Of a stretch of DNA of 64,000 nucleotides, positions 47,126-57,673 are shown piece after piece. Both the position numbers and the translations under genes were made by a program. The notes beneath the pieces were generated by a model that saw only the letters and a program-made list of their open reading frames with translations, made no database searches and was not told the DNA's origin. Every line of letters begins with the position of its first letter. Within the stretch, counting starts at the first letter, position 1. Source of the DNA: Symsagittifera roscoffensis (Eukaryota > Xenacoelomorpha > Acoela > Convolutidae); assembly GCF_963678635.1 (NCBI RefSeq), contig NC_087069.1, positions 38,649,076-38,713,075 of the forward strand, read 5' to 3'.

Positions 47126-48789
47126 TTTCTTGTTGAGTCTTCATGAGAATCATCAACTTTGACTATGAAACCTTTCTGCAAGTCGGTGTCGATGGTCTCC
47201 TGATATTTCTGTGCCATCTCGGTGTTTCTCTTCAGTCGTTGGAGAAGGCTGTCGAGCTGCTTCTTGGCAAGCCATCTATTGTTTGGCAGTTGTTGTCCAC
47301 GTTTCCAAAGCATTCCAACTTCGTAATGTCTATTGGGCAAGCGGGTTGTTGAAGATTCCAAGATGCGGAGAGCTTCCTTGTCGTCTGTCGAGAGGCTGCG
47401 TTGGTCAGTTGAAATCCCTTCGGCGTCCAATTTCATCCATTCAGCTACGTGGCGAAACAGTGTATCGTCTGTCGTGACGTTGATTGTGTTGATGTCGTTG
47501 GGTGTCGCTGCATTGTCTCGTCCACAGAGAGACCATCCAAGTGGCGTTTTCCATCCAATAGGCCCATTTTGTTTTGAATGGATTACTTCTGAAGGTGTCA
47601 CGAGTTCGGCGAAATCGCATCCAATGATGATTCTAATTTCTTTCGAGGGCAGTGTGGCTATCCGAATGTGTTGAAGTGGCTCGTTCCTTTGGCAGATGGA
47701 GTTGACGAGTTCAGGGTTGAATTGGGAAAGGTTCCAATCCATTATGACGTCGATGTCATTTAGTTGAAATGGCTGCTTTTGCTGGTTGTAGGGTCCATTC
47801 GCGATCGTTATCTTTGTAGAAGCTGTGTCTGATGATGTCAGTGCTTGGTTTAGCTGGATGGTGTCGTCTAAATGCAGATCTGGTTTAAGTTGGAGGGCGA
47901 TTGATGATTTAAGCAATGTCAGTTTGCTTCCACAATCAAGCATTGCATAGGCATGAACTCTATGTTTGCCATGAGAGATCGTTATTGGTAGGGTCGGAAT
48001 GTGGCGAGTCGATTTCCTTCTGCTTATGCTGGTGCTGCAGTTGGTGGTGTCGTCATGTTGTCTGGAGTTCCGGTTGGCTGTCTCCCTCTGTGTCGTCGAG
48101 TTGTAGGTGCTGCTGTTGTGCAGAAGCGTGTGGTGTTTCTTACTGCATCCGTCCGTCCGGCAGGTTTGCGTTGATTGACAGTCGGCGAACTTGTGGGGGC
48201 TGAGGCAGTTGAAACATAGTTGTAGGTCCCTGGCATGCTGTAATCTGTCCTTTGGGTACATTGCGATGAAGTGTTGGCATTTTCCAAGGTACTGGCAATT
48301 GCGTTTCTCCGGGCAAAAATATCGTCGTTGATCCTTTTGTCCAGATTTATGTTGCTGCTGGCTGCGTTGCTGGTTCCGGTTGTTCTGATTGGCGCAGTGA
48401 TCCGATGGTCCATGTTGGTGGGTGTGACCGTTGGATGATGATCCTTGAGTGTTGCTGCTGTTGTAGTTGTTGCTGCTGCTGCTGTTTCTGGTGTTGTTGT
48501 TGCTCGGCAAATCGCTGCATGCTTCGGCGTAGATGTTGAACCAATTGGTGAGGTCGATGAGTGATGGTTGTCTGATGTTGCATTGCAGATTGTATCTATT
48601 CCATTCTAGTCGGCAAGGTGTAGGCAGTTTTGACAAAACTGTTTGGACACTTGTCGTAGAGTGTAGATCGTGCTGGAATCCAAGTGTCGTGAATGTATCG
48701 ACCATTGTCTGTAGGAAGTTGGCGAGGTCCTTGTAGCTTCTGGTATGTCGTAGATTGGGGCCGCTGATGGCGTCGAGTCGTCGAAGCAA
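47101..48789 (-). CDS. BEL Gag C-terminus, zinc knuckles and A17-type protease
   Basis: A 562-codon open stretch. The first ~100 residues continue the capsid region (LRRLDAISGPNLRHTRSY). A glutamine/asparagine-rich segment follows, then CX2C-type knuckles LCFNCLSPHKFADCQ and CRTDGCSKKHHTLLH. The protease has the active-site HAYAMLDCGSKLTLLKSS and the later IIIGCDFAELV and GPIGWKTPLGWSLCG blocks typical of BEL/Pao A17 peptidases. The start at 48789 is just the first ATG after a frameshift near 48815, not a natural protein start. The C-terminal end leads into reverse transcriptase. Confidence 0.82.
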   Translation of the reverse strand: MLRRLDAISGPNLRHTRSYKDLANFLQTMVDTFTTLGFQHDLHSTTSVQTVLSKLPTPCRLEWNRYNLQCNIRQPSLIDLTNWFNIYAEACSDLPSNNNTRNSSSSNNYNSSNTQGSSSNGHTHQHGPSDHCANQNNRNQQRSQQQHKSGQKDQRRYFCPEKRNCQYLGKCQHFIAMYPKDRLQHARDLQLCFNCLSPHKFADCQSTQTCRTDGCSKKHHTLLHNSSTYNSTTQRETANRNSRQHDDTTNCSTSISRRKSTRHIPTLPITISHGKHRVHAYAMLDCGSKLTLLKSSIALQLKPDLHLDDTIQLNQALTSSDTASTKITIANGPYNQQKQPFQLNDIDVIMDWNLSQFNPELVNSICQRNEPLQHIRIATLPSKEIRIIIGCDFAELVTPSEVIHSKQNGPIGWKTPLGWSLCGRDNAATPNDINTINVTTDDTLFRHVAEWMKLDAEGISTDQRSLSTDDKEALRILESSTTRLPNRHYEVGMLWKRGQQLPNNRWLAKKQLDSLLQRLKRNTEMAQKYQETIDTDLQKGFIVKVDDSHEDSTRKWYLLIIQ

Positions 48790-48797
48790 GGATGTAA

Positions 48798-50670
48798 CTA
48801 TCTTCGTCGGGTTACCAAAGTCGTTTCCAGTCGCTGAAGGGCTGCGTCATACATTGCTCCATAGCATCCATATCCTCGGATGAGAGATTTGGCATCTCCG
48901 GATACAAGTTTCTGCAGATGTGCCATCTTTTCCGAGTTTGTCATGTCGGTGCTGTTGATGGTTGCGTTGAACAGTCCTATCCAATCTAACCATTGTTCAG
49001 GTTCTCCGTCGAGTATGAATGGTTTGACAATGGGCACTGATTTCCTGAATGTCTTCGAGATCGTTTGATGATAGTTGTGGTCTGTCGGTGCTGTTCCAAG
49101 GTTGGTCGGAATCGGAAAATAAGTCGGCTGGTTCTGATGTGCTGCATGTTGATGTGCTGCATGTTGATGGGAGGGAGGTCGGTTGATATTTGGGTGAGTT
49201 GTTCCTGTTGGTCCCCTGCAGCCTGCATGAGTGAAGGCTGTTGTTGATGATGTCGGCATGTTCGTAGGATTGTATGCTGTCGTGGTTCCCAGTAATCCTT
49301 CCTGGTACGATCGAATGGCAGGTTGTGTACATTGGTGAGTCAGGGTCGGCTGGCTGGAGGTCCAATTTATTGCTGTTCGTTGATCTCCTTGGTTTGTTGG
49401 CAGTAGTGCTGGTTGTGCTGGTATCGGTACTCCGTTGATGTTTGTGATACCCTAAGCTGTCGTCTGGTGTCCACTGAACACGTTGGTGGGGGGATGATTG
49501 GTGAATTCTGATTTCCAATCGTCAAGATGGGTCTAAAGGCGCTAATCGGATTATGTGTCCTCTGTTGCTGACTTGGAGGCTGATTCTGTTGTAGGCTTGA
49601 AGGCTGGCTCTGTTGTTGGCTTGAAGGCTGGTATAGTCCATGTGGGGGGCTAGCTGTCTGGGGAGCAAGAATTGTGTGTGTGATTTGCTGTCCAATTATT
49701 TGACTCTGAGCTGCTTTTGAAGTTGCTGTCGGAAGAAATATTGGCGCTGAAACATTTCTTTGTTGGGTTGCTGGTGCGTTCATCTGCTGATTGAAAACTT
49801 GGATTTGAGTTCCAGGGTTGGAGCGCGGTGACGTTTCATGAAGTTGAGCTTCTGAGTTCGTCTTTGTCCCACTGTTGCTGTCAATTGCTGATTGTCGATT
49901 TGGAGTTGAGTTCCACTGTTCAATTCTTTAGTCGTTCCTTGAAGTTGAGCTTCTGGGTGGTTCGGCTGAAGGTTTGAACTTTGTGACAAGTCGGCGTTCG
50001 GCTGCTGCAATGAGAGGTTTGACTGAGGATGGAGGTGAGTTCCATGGGCAGTTTGAGTTCCAACAGTTTCTGTTTGTTGTTGATGAATGCGATGTTCCAA
50101 GGTATTGGCGTCGCTGTTAGATCCGGGGCGAAGTAGAAGTCCTGAATTGTCCTGGGCGGAATTTGATCTGTGGTTTGAAGTAGCGTTTAAGATTGCTGGC
50201 AATCCTGAAAATTGTGGCAAATCGTCCGGGGTGTCCTGGTCCATGGTGACGTTTTGTGTAGTGGTACTACGGGTTAAACTTTCCGTTTGGCCTCGAAGGG
50301 GAAGATTTTCCAAGGCATGCCGTATTATTGAAGGCGTCGAGACGTTGCTGGCTACTCGTGATGAGTTTAAAGAAGACGTGGCAGTGTTGCTGAGGGTACG
50401 CTCGTATCGTTTTGATTGTAGTTGGATCGTTCGGTACAAAACTTTCAAAATTTTTAATCGTTCAATGATTGAGTCTTGCTGGTCCGTTCCGGTGCGTATT
50501 ATCTTGACTGCTTCTTTATTGGCATCCTCAAGCAAGCTCTTCAATTGCGTTAAGAAATCGTTTGTGATCTGTACTTCGTCGGAATCGCTTATGGCTTGGT
50601 TAATTGCTTTTGCTAAAATTTCTACGTCTGTTTCTATGACTTTAAAAACAGCATCATAGGTTGAATTCAT
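48798..50670 (-). pseudogene. BEL Gag, N-terminal part in several frames
   Basis: Starts MNSTYDAVFKVIETDVEILA at 50670 with a helical N-terminal region and runs 296 codons to a stop at 49780. A second ORF starts inside that stop (ATGA, 49783-49780) and continues glutamine-rich, low-complexity sequence to 49367. Frames then change again (49518-48997, 49259-48798). The last holds a capsid-like region PFILDGEPEQWLDWIGLF seen in BEL/Pao Gag-like (DUF1759-type) proteins. I read most of the frame changes as decay. Confidence 0.75.
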
Positions 50671-50945
50671 TTTTAATTGACTTTGTCTCCTAATCTTAAT
50701 TCACGTTTTGACGTGTCAGACAAAATGTAAAATGGCCAATATGTAATTCCTTTGATTACATGGAACCCTCGCAATTGTATTGTAACAGAAAAAAAATGAT
50801 TTGAGTTTTTTTTTCTTTGGAACTTACGATCAAAAAAAAAAGTAAACAATATGACTGGTTAGTATAAGGATGGGTTCGTTGATTTTTCAAACAAAAAAAA
50901 ACCTTGGTTTCGGTTTACTTTTTTTAAAAAACTATTGTGCACCAA

Positions 50946-51133
50946 TGACAATGGCAATACTTTTGGGTGATTAAGATTCCAATTTCAAATCGTGGTTTAG
51001 TTGTTGCTTTTAAATGTTTTCTTTTTGATTTTTGAGTTTTGAGTCTTTCAATTTTTTAATTTGGCGGCATATTCATGTCGAAAATGTGGCAAAATTAGGT
51101 TCAGCAAAGAATAAAGTTCAATTGTCGTAGACA
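50946..51133 (-). repeat. 5' LTR of the young BEL element
   Basis: Partner of 43755-43942. It contains AATAAAG in + orientation near 51110 and would hold the promoter of the element. Confidence 0.92.
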
Positions 51134-52256
51134 ATCGCCTTCAATCAGGCACGGCCTTTTTTTTGAAAAACAACGATTTGAAAAGATTTACAACAATCTT
51201 TTGGCTATTTTTTCAGTACTAAAAGAGTGCTAATGTTTCGAACTATCCAAACCCTTGGTTGTGCTACAACTTCATACTGAAAACGAATCTAAAATGCTAT
51301 GTCATAACCTATAGTTTTCATGATTACGATTTGCTTTTTTGATCGTTAAATTGTTTATTCTCTATATGCAAATGTAGATTTTCGCCGTAAAGAAATTGAT
51401 AGCCAGAACCCGATAGCCAAAATTTTCTTAACCAAAAAGCAAAAAAAAAAGAAAAAAAGTGCTATCAATCTAACATACCATTCCAAATTTTTTCTCATAA
51501 CTTGACTAAAAAAACAAGCGCGCCCAGAGCGTAAAGTTTTTATTAAAAATTTGAACCAGTGGGTTTTAAAAAAAACTCTCGTCTTATTCAAAAAGTAAAA
51601 TTGTATTTTCAGCCAAGGTTCACCGCTAAATCAAAAAATGTCTAAACTACCTGGTAATTAATAACTGAAGTACGTGATACTTCATTTTTTCTTAGAAGCG
51701 AATAAAATCCCAATACGAGTTACAAAGGCTCGTAGTGCCAACAACACAGTTCAAATGTTTTGTCTACAGAAAAAAAATTGATAACTAAACCTACTTTCAT
51801 TAATATTATAACTTATCTTCTAACCTTATTCAGCCATTTCTAATACCTTTTCACTACTCGTCCGACTTGAACTCGAGCAACCGTACCGACTTGTTCGCTA
51901 TAAATTTCCTTAAGCAGTCTTAATCAAATGGGAAGAATACTGCGCACATAATGGGATGAACTAAGCTACACTCAAGGATCTCGCGGACTGGTTTCACAAT
52001 TTTGCGAGAAATTAGAATTTTTACCCGTTGCATCATCTCCTTTTACGGGGAATAAAATTGACGAAACAACCAAATACAAAAGTCGTTCGTAACCATGCGT
52101 AACAATCAGCGTACCGAAAAAAGAATAACTTAGAGAATGATGCATGTAAATTGAGATGGTTATGTCTGCTGGACAGTAAAGGTCACTACATTGAATACTG
52201 CCTAGCTTTAGAAAAGCTAAGTACGCAACAAAAATTCACTTAGTGTAGGATAAGCA
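51134..52256 (+). other. relic B leader and Gag remnant
   Basis: Colinear with 38255-39660 of relic A (ATCGCCTTCAATCAGGCACGG, GAAAACGAATCTAAAA, AAGTACGTGAT, TCCGACTTGAACTCGAGC). The A segment of about 390 bp at 38990-39380 is missing. There are no open coding frames of note. Confidence 0.7.
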
Positions 52257-53475
52257 GTTGTGCTTCAACTGCGTGGGTAACCATAGGTCAACTGACGGTG
52301 CTTCTGCAAGACGTCGTATCATAGATAACTGCGGTGGAAAACATCACTCTATTCCACGTGTTAGTCAGGGTAAAGTTGCACAGAGACATACTCAGAAATT
52401 CAAATATACAAATTTGGAAAACCAATGAATAAAAAATACTGTTTGAAACACGAACTCCCTCTTTTGAACAATCACCAGGCGGTTCGTTGCTATGCAATTC
52501 TGGACAATTGATGCAGCTGTTGCTGTTTCCTGATATGCACAGCTGAAATTTTACAGTTTAAACCGATGGTGTGCGCATTTTGCTGGGATGGAAGTTAACC
52601 GATCCGCTTCATCAAAATTCTGTAGATGAGCAGTTTAATTATCTTCTAACCAACTTCATAGACATAAAGCAACAAGAGATTGCTTACTTAAAAGAAATTG
52701 TTGAAACTTTTTAGAAATTCGAAGAGTCCGGGAAAACTTCCAAGTTAACTAAAGGATCATTTTCTAGCAACTTTACTAAGCAGCTACAATTTATGAAAAA
52801 AAAAGCATTCAAGATGATGGAAATCCTTACCAAATCAATTTGATTTGGAAAAACAGCATAACGTTGCTGCAAACTCACAAGGCAACTGATATTTATAAAG
52901 GTTACGTAACACCCGTAACTTTTCTACATCCGCCACCGTTACGAATATCGTACCTACCACACTACCGGTCAAAAATCCCAGGAAACCTGGTGAAGTTCGA
53001 CTTGTAACAAATGCTGCATCGGACTTCCAAGGCTTTTCTCTCGATTTCTATTCAGAGACGAGGTAGAATCTTTTTAATCACATAATTGGTTTGCTAATGA
53101 GTCTTAAAGAAAAACCAATAGCTTTTTCTGGCGTTATAGCAGGCATGTTCATGCAGAAAGGCATAAAAGAAGACGATCATATGCTCGCCCGCAAAAGCCA
53201 TCGTCGCACTACATCAAACAGCCGTCGACTTCTGCAACAAAAAACCCTGCATACAACAATTATTTCGTAACAATTTCGCCATGGATGACTTCGTTCATTC
53301 TTATGACAATACATTGGAAGCCCAGGAATCAACTAAAGCTTTAAAAGTGACACTCCAAAAAGGAGGTTTCAATTTAACCAAATTTATATCGCGTACTTCT
53401 GAAAGGCTTGGTTTCCGCAACGAAACCAAAATGGAAAACACGAGTTTTATTAATCAGAGTAAAGTGGGATAATAT
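52257..53475 (+). pseudogene. relic B Gag knuckle, protease and reverse transcriptase
   Basis: LCFNCVGNHRSTDGASA at about 52260 is the zinc knuckle with its last cysteine region altered. A protease stretch lies near 52480-52600 (VRILLGWKLTDPLHQ). Reverse transcriptase follows: GEVRLVTNAASDFQGFSLD near 52990, AGMFMQKGIKEDD near 53140, and the active-site block FAMDDFVHSYDNTLEA at 53275. About 77 bp between GIKEDD and the active site are missing compared with relic A. Confidence 0.75.
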
Positions 53476-55857
53476 GAACGACACACTCATCATTCAGTGT
53501 GTATTTAAAAAAAAATTTAACGGCTAAAGAAATTTTAACTGCTTTATAACATTCTGTCTACTGTAGCCAGCATCTCTAATGCAGTAGGATTGGTAGCACC
53601 ATTTGTCGTATCTCTACTTCGAAAAACTGCTTCAAAAACTTTGGCGATCTGGTAAGAGTTGGAATCAAGTAGTATTTCAAGAATACATCCCGAGTATCGA
53701 TAAATGGACCCGACAGTGTGGACAGGAGAATAAAGTGAAAGTACCGAGGGTTCAGACGCCAAATCGACAAAAGCAACCTACAACTAAATGTTTTTACCGA
53801 ATTTCTCAGTGGACCATGGCAGGTTGCCTTTACATCCGTATTTCGAACCAAGCCCATTAACAATCATCATTGTTTCAACGTCATACCACTCAACCAAGAA
53901 AAAGTAACCAAGCTCGAATTGGAAGCTGCAGTATTTGGTGCACGTCTTTGCACATTTACAACCAAAGAGTATACAATAAATTTCAACGCGGTTTATTTCT
54001 GGACGGATAGGATAGTACGACAGTACTTGTATGAATCAACACTACAAAAAAGCAAAAAACTGTGCGAAATTATGTCTTATTAACAAAAGTCTTTCAGCTT
54101 CTGAAGCCCAACAGTGGCATCATTTACCCGGTAAACGGAACACGATCGATCACGCTTCAAAAGGTAATCCATGTGGAACAAACTTGTTTGCAACCACCGG
54201 ATTTCCAACTCTTACAAGAATCTGTTTCGCATCAACCAAAACTACATGACGATGCATTTAATCAGCCGGTTTTCAGAACTGCAGATAAGGTAAGAAATAC
54301 TATAAAAAAAGCCAACAGTACAATTCTACATACCAACGCTATAGTGAAACGGGAAAACATTAACGAGCGCAAAAAAAGAACCAATCCTTGTTTTTTCGAG
54401 ATTTTCCGGTTAGCTTCGTCTACTCTGCGCAACTGCTCGTACTTTGCTGTTCAACGACCTTCTTCCGCAAAAATAAAACGTGATTCAAGAGTAGACGACC
54501 GGGAGATGGCTTAAACTGTAATCTATGAGCAAGCACAACACACTACTTCCCCTGATACTATTAAACGTTTAACTACCAACAGAGCATTGGAGAACAAAGA
54601 ACATGGCAATATTATTCGTGCCCGATGACGACTGAGACATTCACCAAGGACCGATGAACCTAGGTGTTCTATTATTCCACATGCAAAGGAACCTACGATT
54701 CAGATTATGATCAAAATTGCTCATCATAAGCGCATGCACCTCGGCACCGATTTTGAATGACACTACTTGCAATAAAGTTTCCTTATTTTGGATCTCAGAA
54801 AAACCTTGAGACAAATTCGCCACCACTGCTTCTTGTGCCACCGGTTTCAGGGAAAAGGCTTAAATCGTTTCATAGCTAATCTAACCACAGAAAGCTTTGA
54901 CGTTTCGGAAACTAATCCATCTCCATTCACGAACGTGCGACTTGACGACATCGGTACCTTCTACATTACTGAAAAAATACCACTGAAGAAAGCTACTATT
55001 GTGTCTTTACTTGTTAAACAACGCGTGCAACCCACCTGGAAAATACCGACAATCTGACAACTGAAATTCACTTCACAGTGTTTTGTTGTTTTATGACGCG
55101 ACGTGGTTCTTCAAACTAATGTTTCCGTCTAACGCAGCATACTTTGCCGCCGCAGGTAAACAAATCATGAAGCAACCCTTAAATATCAACAAAGTGCAAA
55201 CAGCAACCAAGTTTCAGCTGAAGTCAATAGGCTGAAGTCCTAGCCCAGCATCTGCTCCTTATTTTAATGGGGTGTGGGAATGTCTCGTTTCGATCATCAA
55301 ACGAGTCTTTCTATTGATTTTAGGATCAGACAGACTTGCCAGTGAACTTATTTCCACTATTGTAGTAGAATGCGAATACCTCATCAACTCACGACGACTG
55401 AACCATGTAAGTTGCGACATGAATGACACATTACCATTTAAACGTAACCACTTTCTTCTTGGGAGGCCATTTACTTACGCTCCGGCAGCTTCATTCTACG
55501 ACCAAACAAATACCAACAAACTAAGCAAAAAATCCTGGAAGCTAACCAAGGACCGACTAGACAGCTGAAAGAACACGCTCCAACCTTGATCAACCGGACC
55601 AAGTGGAACCAAAAAAAGGGAAACCATAGAAGAACATGACCTCGTGTGAATCCTCGAGTACTTCACTGCACGAGGCATATGGCCCCTGGGCGAGGGTGTT
55701 GGGACGTTAACCGGTCCTGATGGCATTGCGCGCTCATGCGTAATCAAAACAGCGTTAAGAACACTTACTGTGAGCACATTTTTAGATGATGTAATAATTG
55801 ACTTCTGAACAACGAAACGAAGACAGCTTAAGATATATGTGACTTCCATCCTAAATA
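53476..55857 (+). pseudogene. relic B RNase H and integrase remnants
   Basis: RNase H blocks: VTKLELEAAVFGARLCTFTT near 53905 and VYFWTD near 53990. Integrase: zinc-finger motif IAHHKRMHLGTDF near 54715 with CFLCHRFQGKGLNRF near 54830. The core end VWECLVSIIKRVFLLILGSD is at 55272, followed by INSRRLNHVSCDMND and a C-terminal RGIWPLGEGVGTL-like stretch before the LTR-like block. The frame is broken throughout. Confidence 0.75.
55769..55857 (+). repeat. 3' LTR-like block of relic B
   Basis: TGTGAGCACATTTTTAGATG to CTAAATA, similar to the 5' blocks at 37505-37607 and 42957-43059. It marks the probable 3' end of the relic. Confidence 0.6.
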
Positions 55858-57647
55858 AGCAGTGCGGTTGAAAGATAGTTCAACTAGCTTCTTTAGCCGC
55901 TTTATTTTTGACAATCTAACGACTTTCATGACTACTTGACTACTTAGTTTTAAAATTTGATTTTTGTTTGTTCAAGATTTGTTTTTTCGAAAAGGTTTTA
56001 ATCGCTCTTTTCATCAATAATATAAACTCCTTGGTCAGAAACCATAAAATTGTTTAATTATTTCTACTTTTACTTGAGAATTTTAAATTTCTTGCCATTT
56101 AAATTTTATTCAGTTTTTGTTCATATTGTATCTACATAAAAACGCTATCATCATCTCAAGTTTCTAGTTCAAATTTTCAACTCTTCATTAATTACTGCGG
56201 AAAAATGTCTAGCCAATGTTTTGAGATAGATTTTTCCAAAAGGTCGCTTTTGATTCACCTATGAAGACTGTTGCCCAAAAGTCTAATGATTAGATATCTT
56301 GATTTTCAAATTTTACGCAGAGTAATGTTGCTATCTCCGAAATCAAATTATCCTAATGTTTAATGTCGAGGAATTGAATTAACGAATCAACATGATTTTG
56401 AGTTTTATCTAAAATTTTCAGCCTAGTAGATTAAGTATGTATGTATTCTGTGGTCATTGCAGTGGTTTCTTCTGATCTCTACTGTTGAAAATTACAAAAT
56501 ACCATTAATAAACTTTTGAATGCTGTTGTTTGAATCTTCACATACAATAATGCCAACAACTTCACCTGGTTTTTCATATGCCCTGATAGAGGAGGCATTT
56601 GATTCCGCCCATTTTAAATCACTTTTCAGCTAAATATTCGTCGAATTTGATTAACATGAACTGGAATTTATACATAATTGATTAACATGAACTGGAAAAT
56701 TTTTTGAGGGATCGAGCGCATGTCCTTGAAGAAGCCCCATAGGGGCTTCTTAAATCATCAAAAAGCCCCATATTTTTTTCTAGAGATGAATATTAATTTT
56801 TTTGTTAAATTTCCGGCCGAAATTCCATCAAAATGTTGAAATAGAGATTACATTTTTTAGGCGATATACATACTTTTTTGATCTGTGGTACACTGATTAA
56901 GTTTGAGAAAAAAATTGCAATCATTCAGTTTGAGGAAGATGTTTGCTTGGTTGATGGAAATTTTTGTGGTAATTTCAAGTTAATTCATCAGATACTGAAA
57001 AAAAAAGTTTTAGCGAATGTCAGTGATTGATTCGAAGACAAACGGTATGCGAAAAAGTTATGGTATGAAAAGATCTACACTAATTTTTTGCCATGCGTAA
57101 AAATTTTTGCCATGCGAAAATATATTTCTGTTGAAATTGTCAAAAGAAATTGAAAATTAATTTTAGTATGATTTCATATTTTACACAAAAATTTAATGAA
57201 TGGATTATTCGGAGCGCATGCATCATACAAATAATTGTTTTGCAAATGTTTCTTTTTACATTTTATGTTGCGAGCCGAAAAAAGTAAGAATCCTGAAGAA
57301 TCTTAATGCATATCATTTTTTTTGTGAAGATGAACACTTGAACTTTTATTAAAGTTTCTAGCCAAGTGAGTTATGACCGATGTGGTTAACTCATAGTGTA
57401 ATTTCGGATAGGGTACACCGTCTGCTCGTCATGCTATCTTATTTTCGGCCGGATAGATTCGTGCAACTTCTTAGTCTAATACATTCTTATCCGTCTAATC
57501 CTAATCTTACTCTTATATCTACTAGTCTCAGGGTGTTTAACTAGTCTCTGCTAGGCTCAATAGATCTAGAGTATACTGGATTATTGCAACTGCTGAAGTT
57601 CTCTTGGAGAGGCAACTAATTTCTAAGTTAAATTCAATTCTCTCTGG
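55858..57647. other. non-coding part of duplicated unit
   Basis: AT-rich with no gene recognised. It contains a perfect hairpin at 56729-56751 and a doublet of TTTTGCCATGCG words at 57095-57118. Its copy starts at 62741. Confidence 0.6.
56729..56751. repeat. perfect 10-bp hairpin AAGAAGCCCC/GGGGCTTCTT
   Basis: Stem AAGAAGCCCC, loop ATA, stem GGGGCTTCTT, followed 15 bp later by a third AAAAGCCCCATA word. It is identical in copy 2 at 63613-63635. The role is unknown. Confidence 0.8.
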
Positions 57648-57673
57648 TGCTGAAATTACAAGTAATTTCAGCA
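57648..57673. repeat. 12-bp inverted repeat TGCTGAAATTAC/GTAATTTCAGCA
   Basis: Perfect 12-bp arms with a 2-bp spacer (AA). It lies in the unique part of the duplicated unit. It could be a hairpin or a binding site for a dimeric protein; nothing nearby decides. Confidence 0.75.

Larger units (their letters stand above)
43755..51133 (-). mobile_element. BEL/Pao LTR retrotransposon with 188-bp LTRs (7.4 kb)
   Basis: A nearly complete element on the minus strand. LTRs at 43755-43942 and 50946-51133 start and end TG..CA and differ at 6 of 188 positions that I count. The 5-bp target duplication ATCGC (43750-43754, 51134-51138) is the BEL/Pao size. Relic A preserves the empty site (38255-38259). 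In element order: Gag, zinc knuckles, A17-type aspartic protease, reverse transcriptase, RNase H, integrase, which is the BEL/Pao order. Several frameshifts and two internal tandem duplications disable it. TTGGTGCACAATAG immediately inside the 5' LTR (50932-50945) is the probable primer site; I could not name the tRNA. Confidence 0.93.
42857..55857 (+). mobile_element. BEL/Pao relic B, interrupted by a younger BEL element
   Basis: Same family as relic A. The 5' part is the LTR-end block 42957-43059, a TGGCGACCACAGG primer site at 43062, and a leader to 43754. After the 43755-51133 insertion it resumes at 51134 and continues to the 3' LTR-like block 55769-55857. Order: leader, Gag zinc knuckle (about 52262), protease, reverse transcriptase, RNase H, integrase. 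Stops and frameshifts are everywhere. Relative to relic A it lacks most of A's 38990-39380 Gag segment and about 77 bp of reverse transcriptase at 53181. Confidence 0.82.

Noticed and set aside
50087-50659. 190-codon + strand ORF
   Set aside because: It is the antisense shadow of the BEL Gag ORF on the minus strand.
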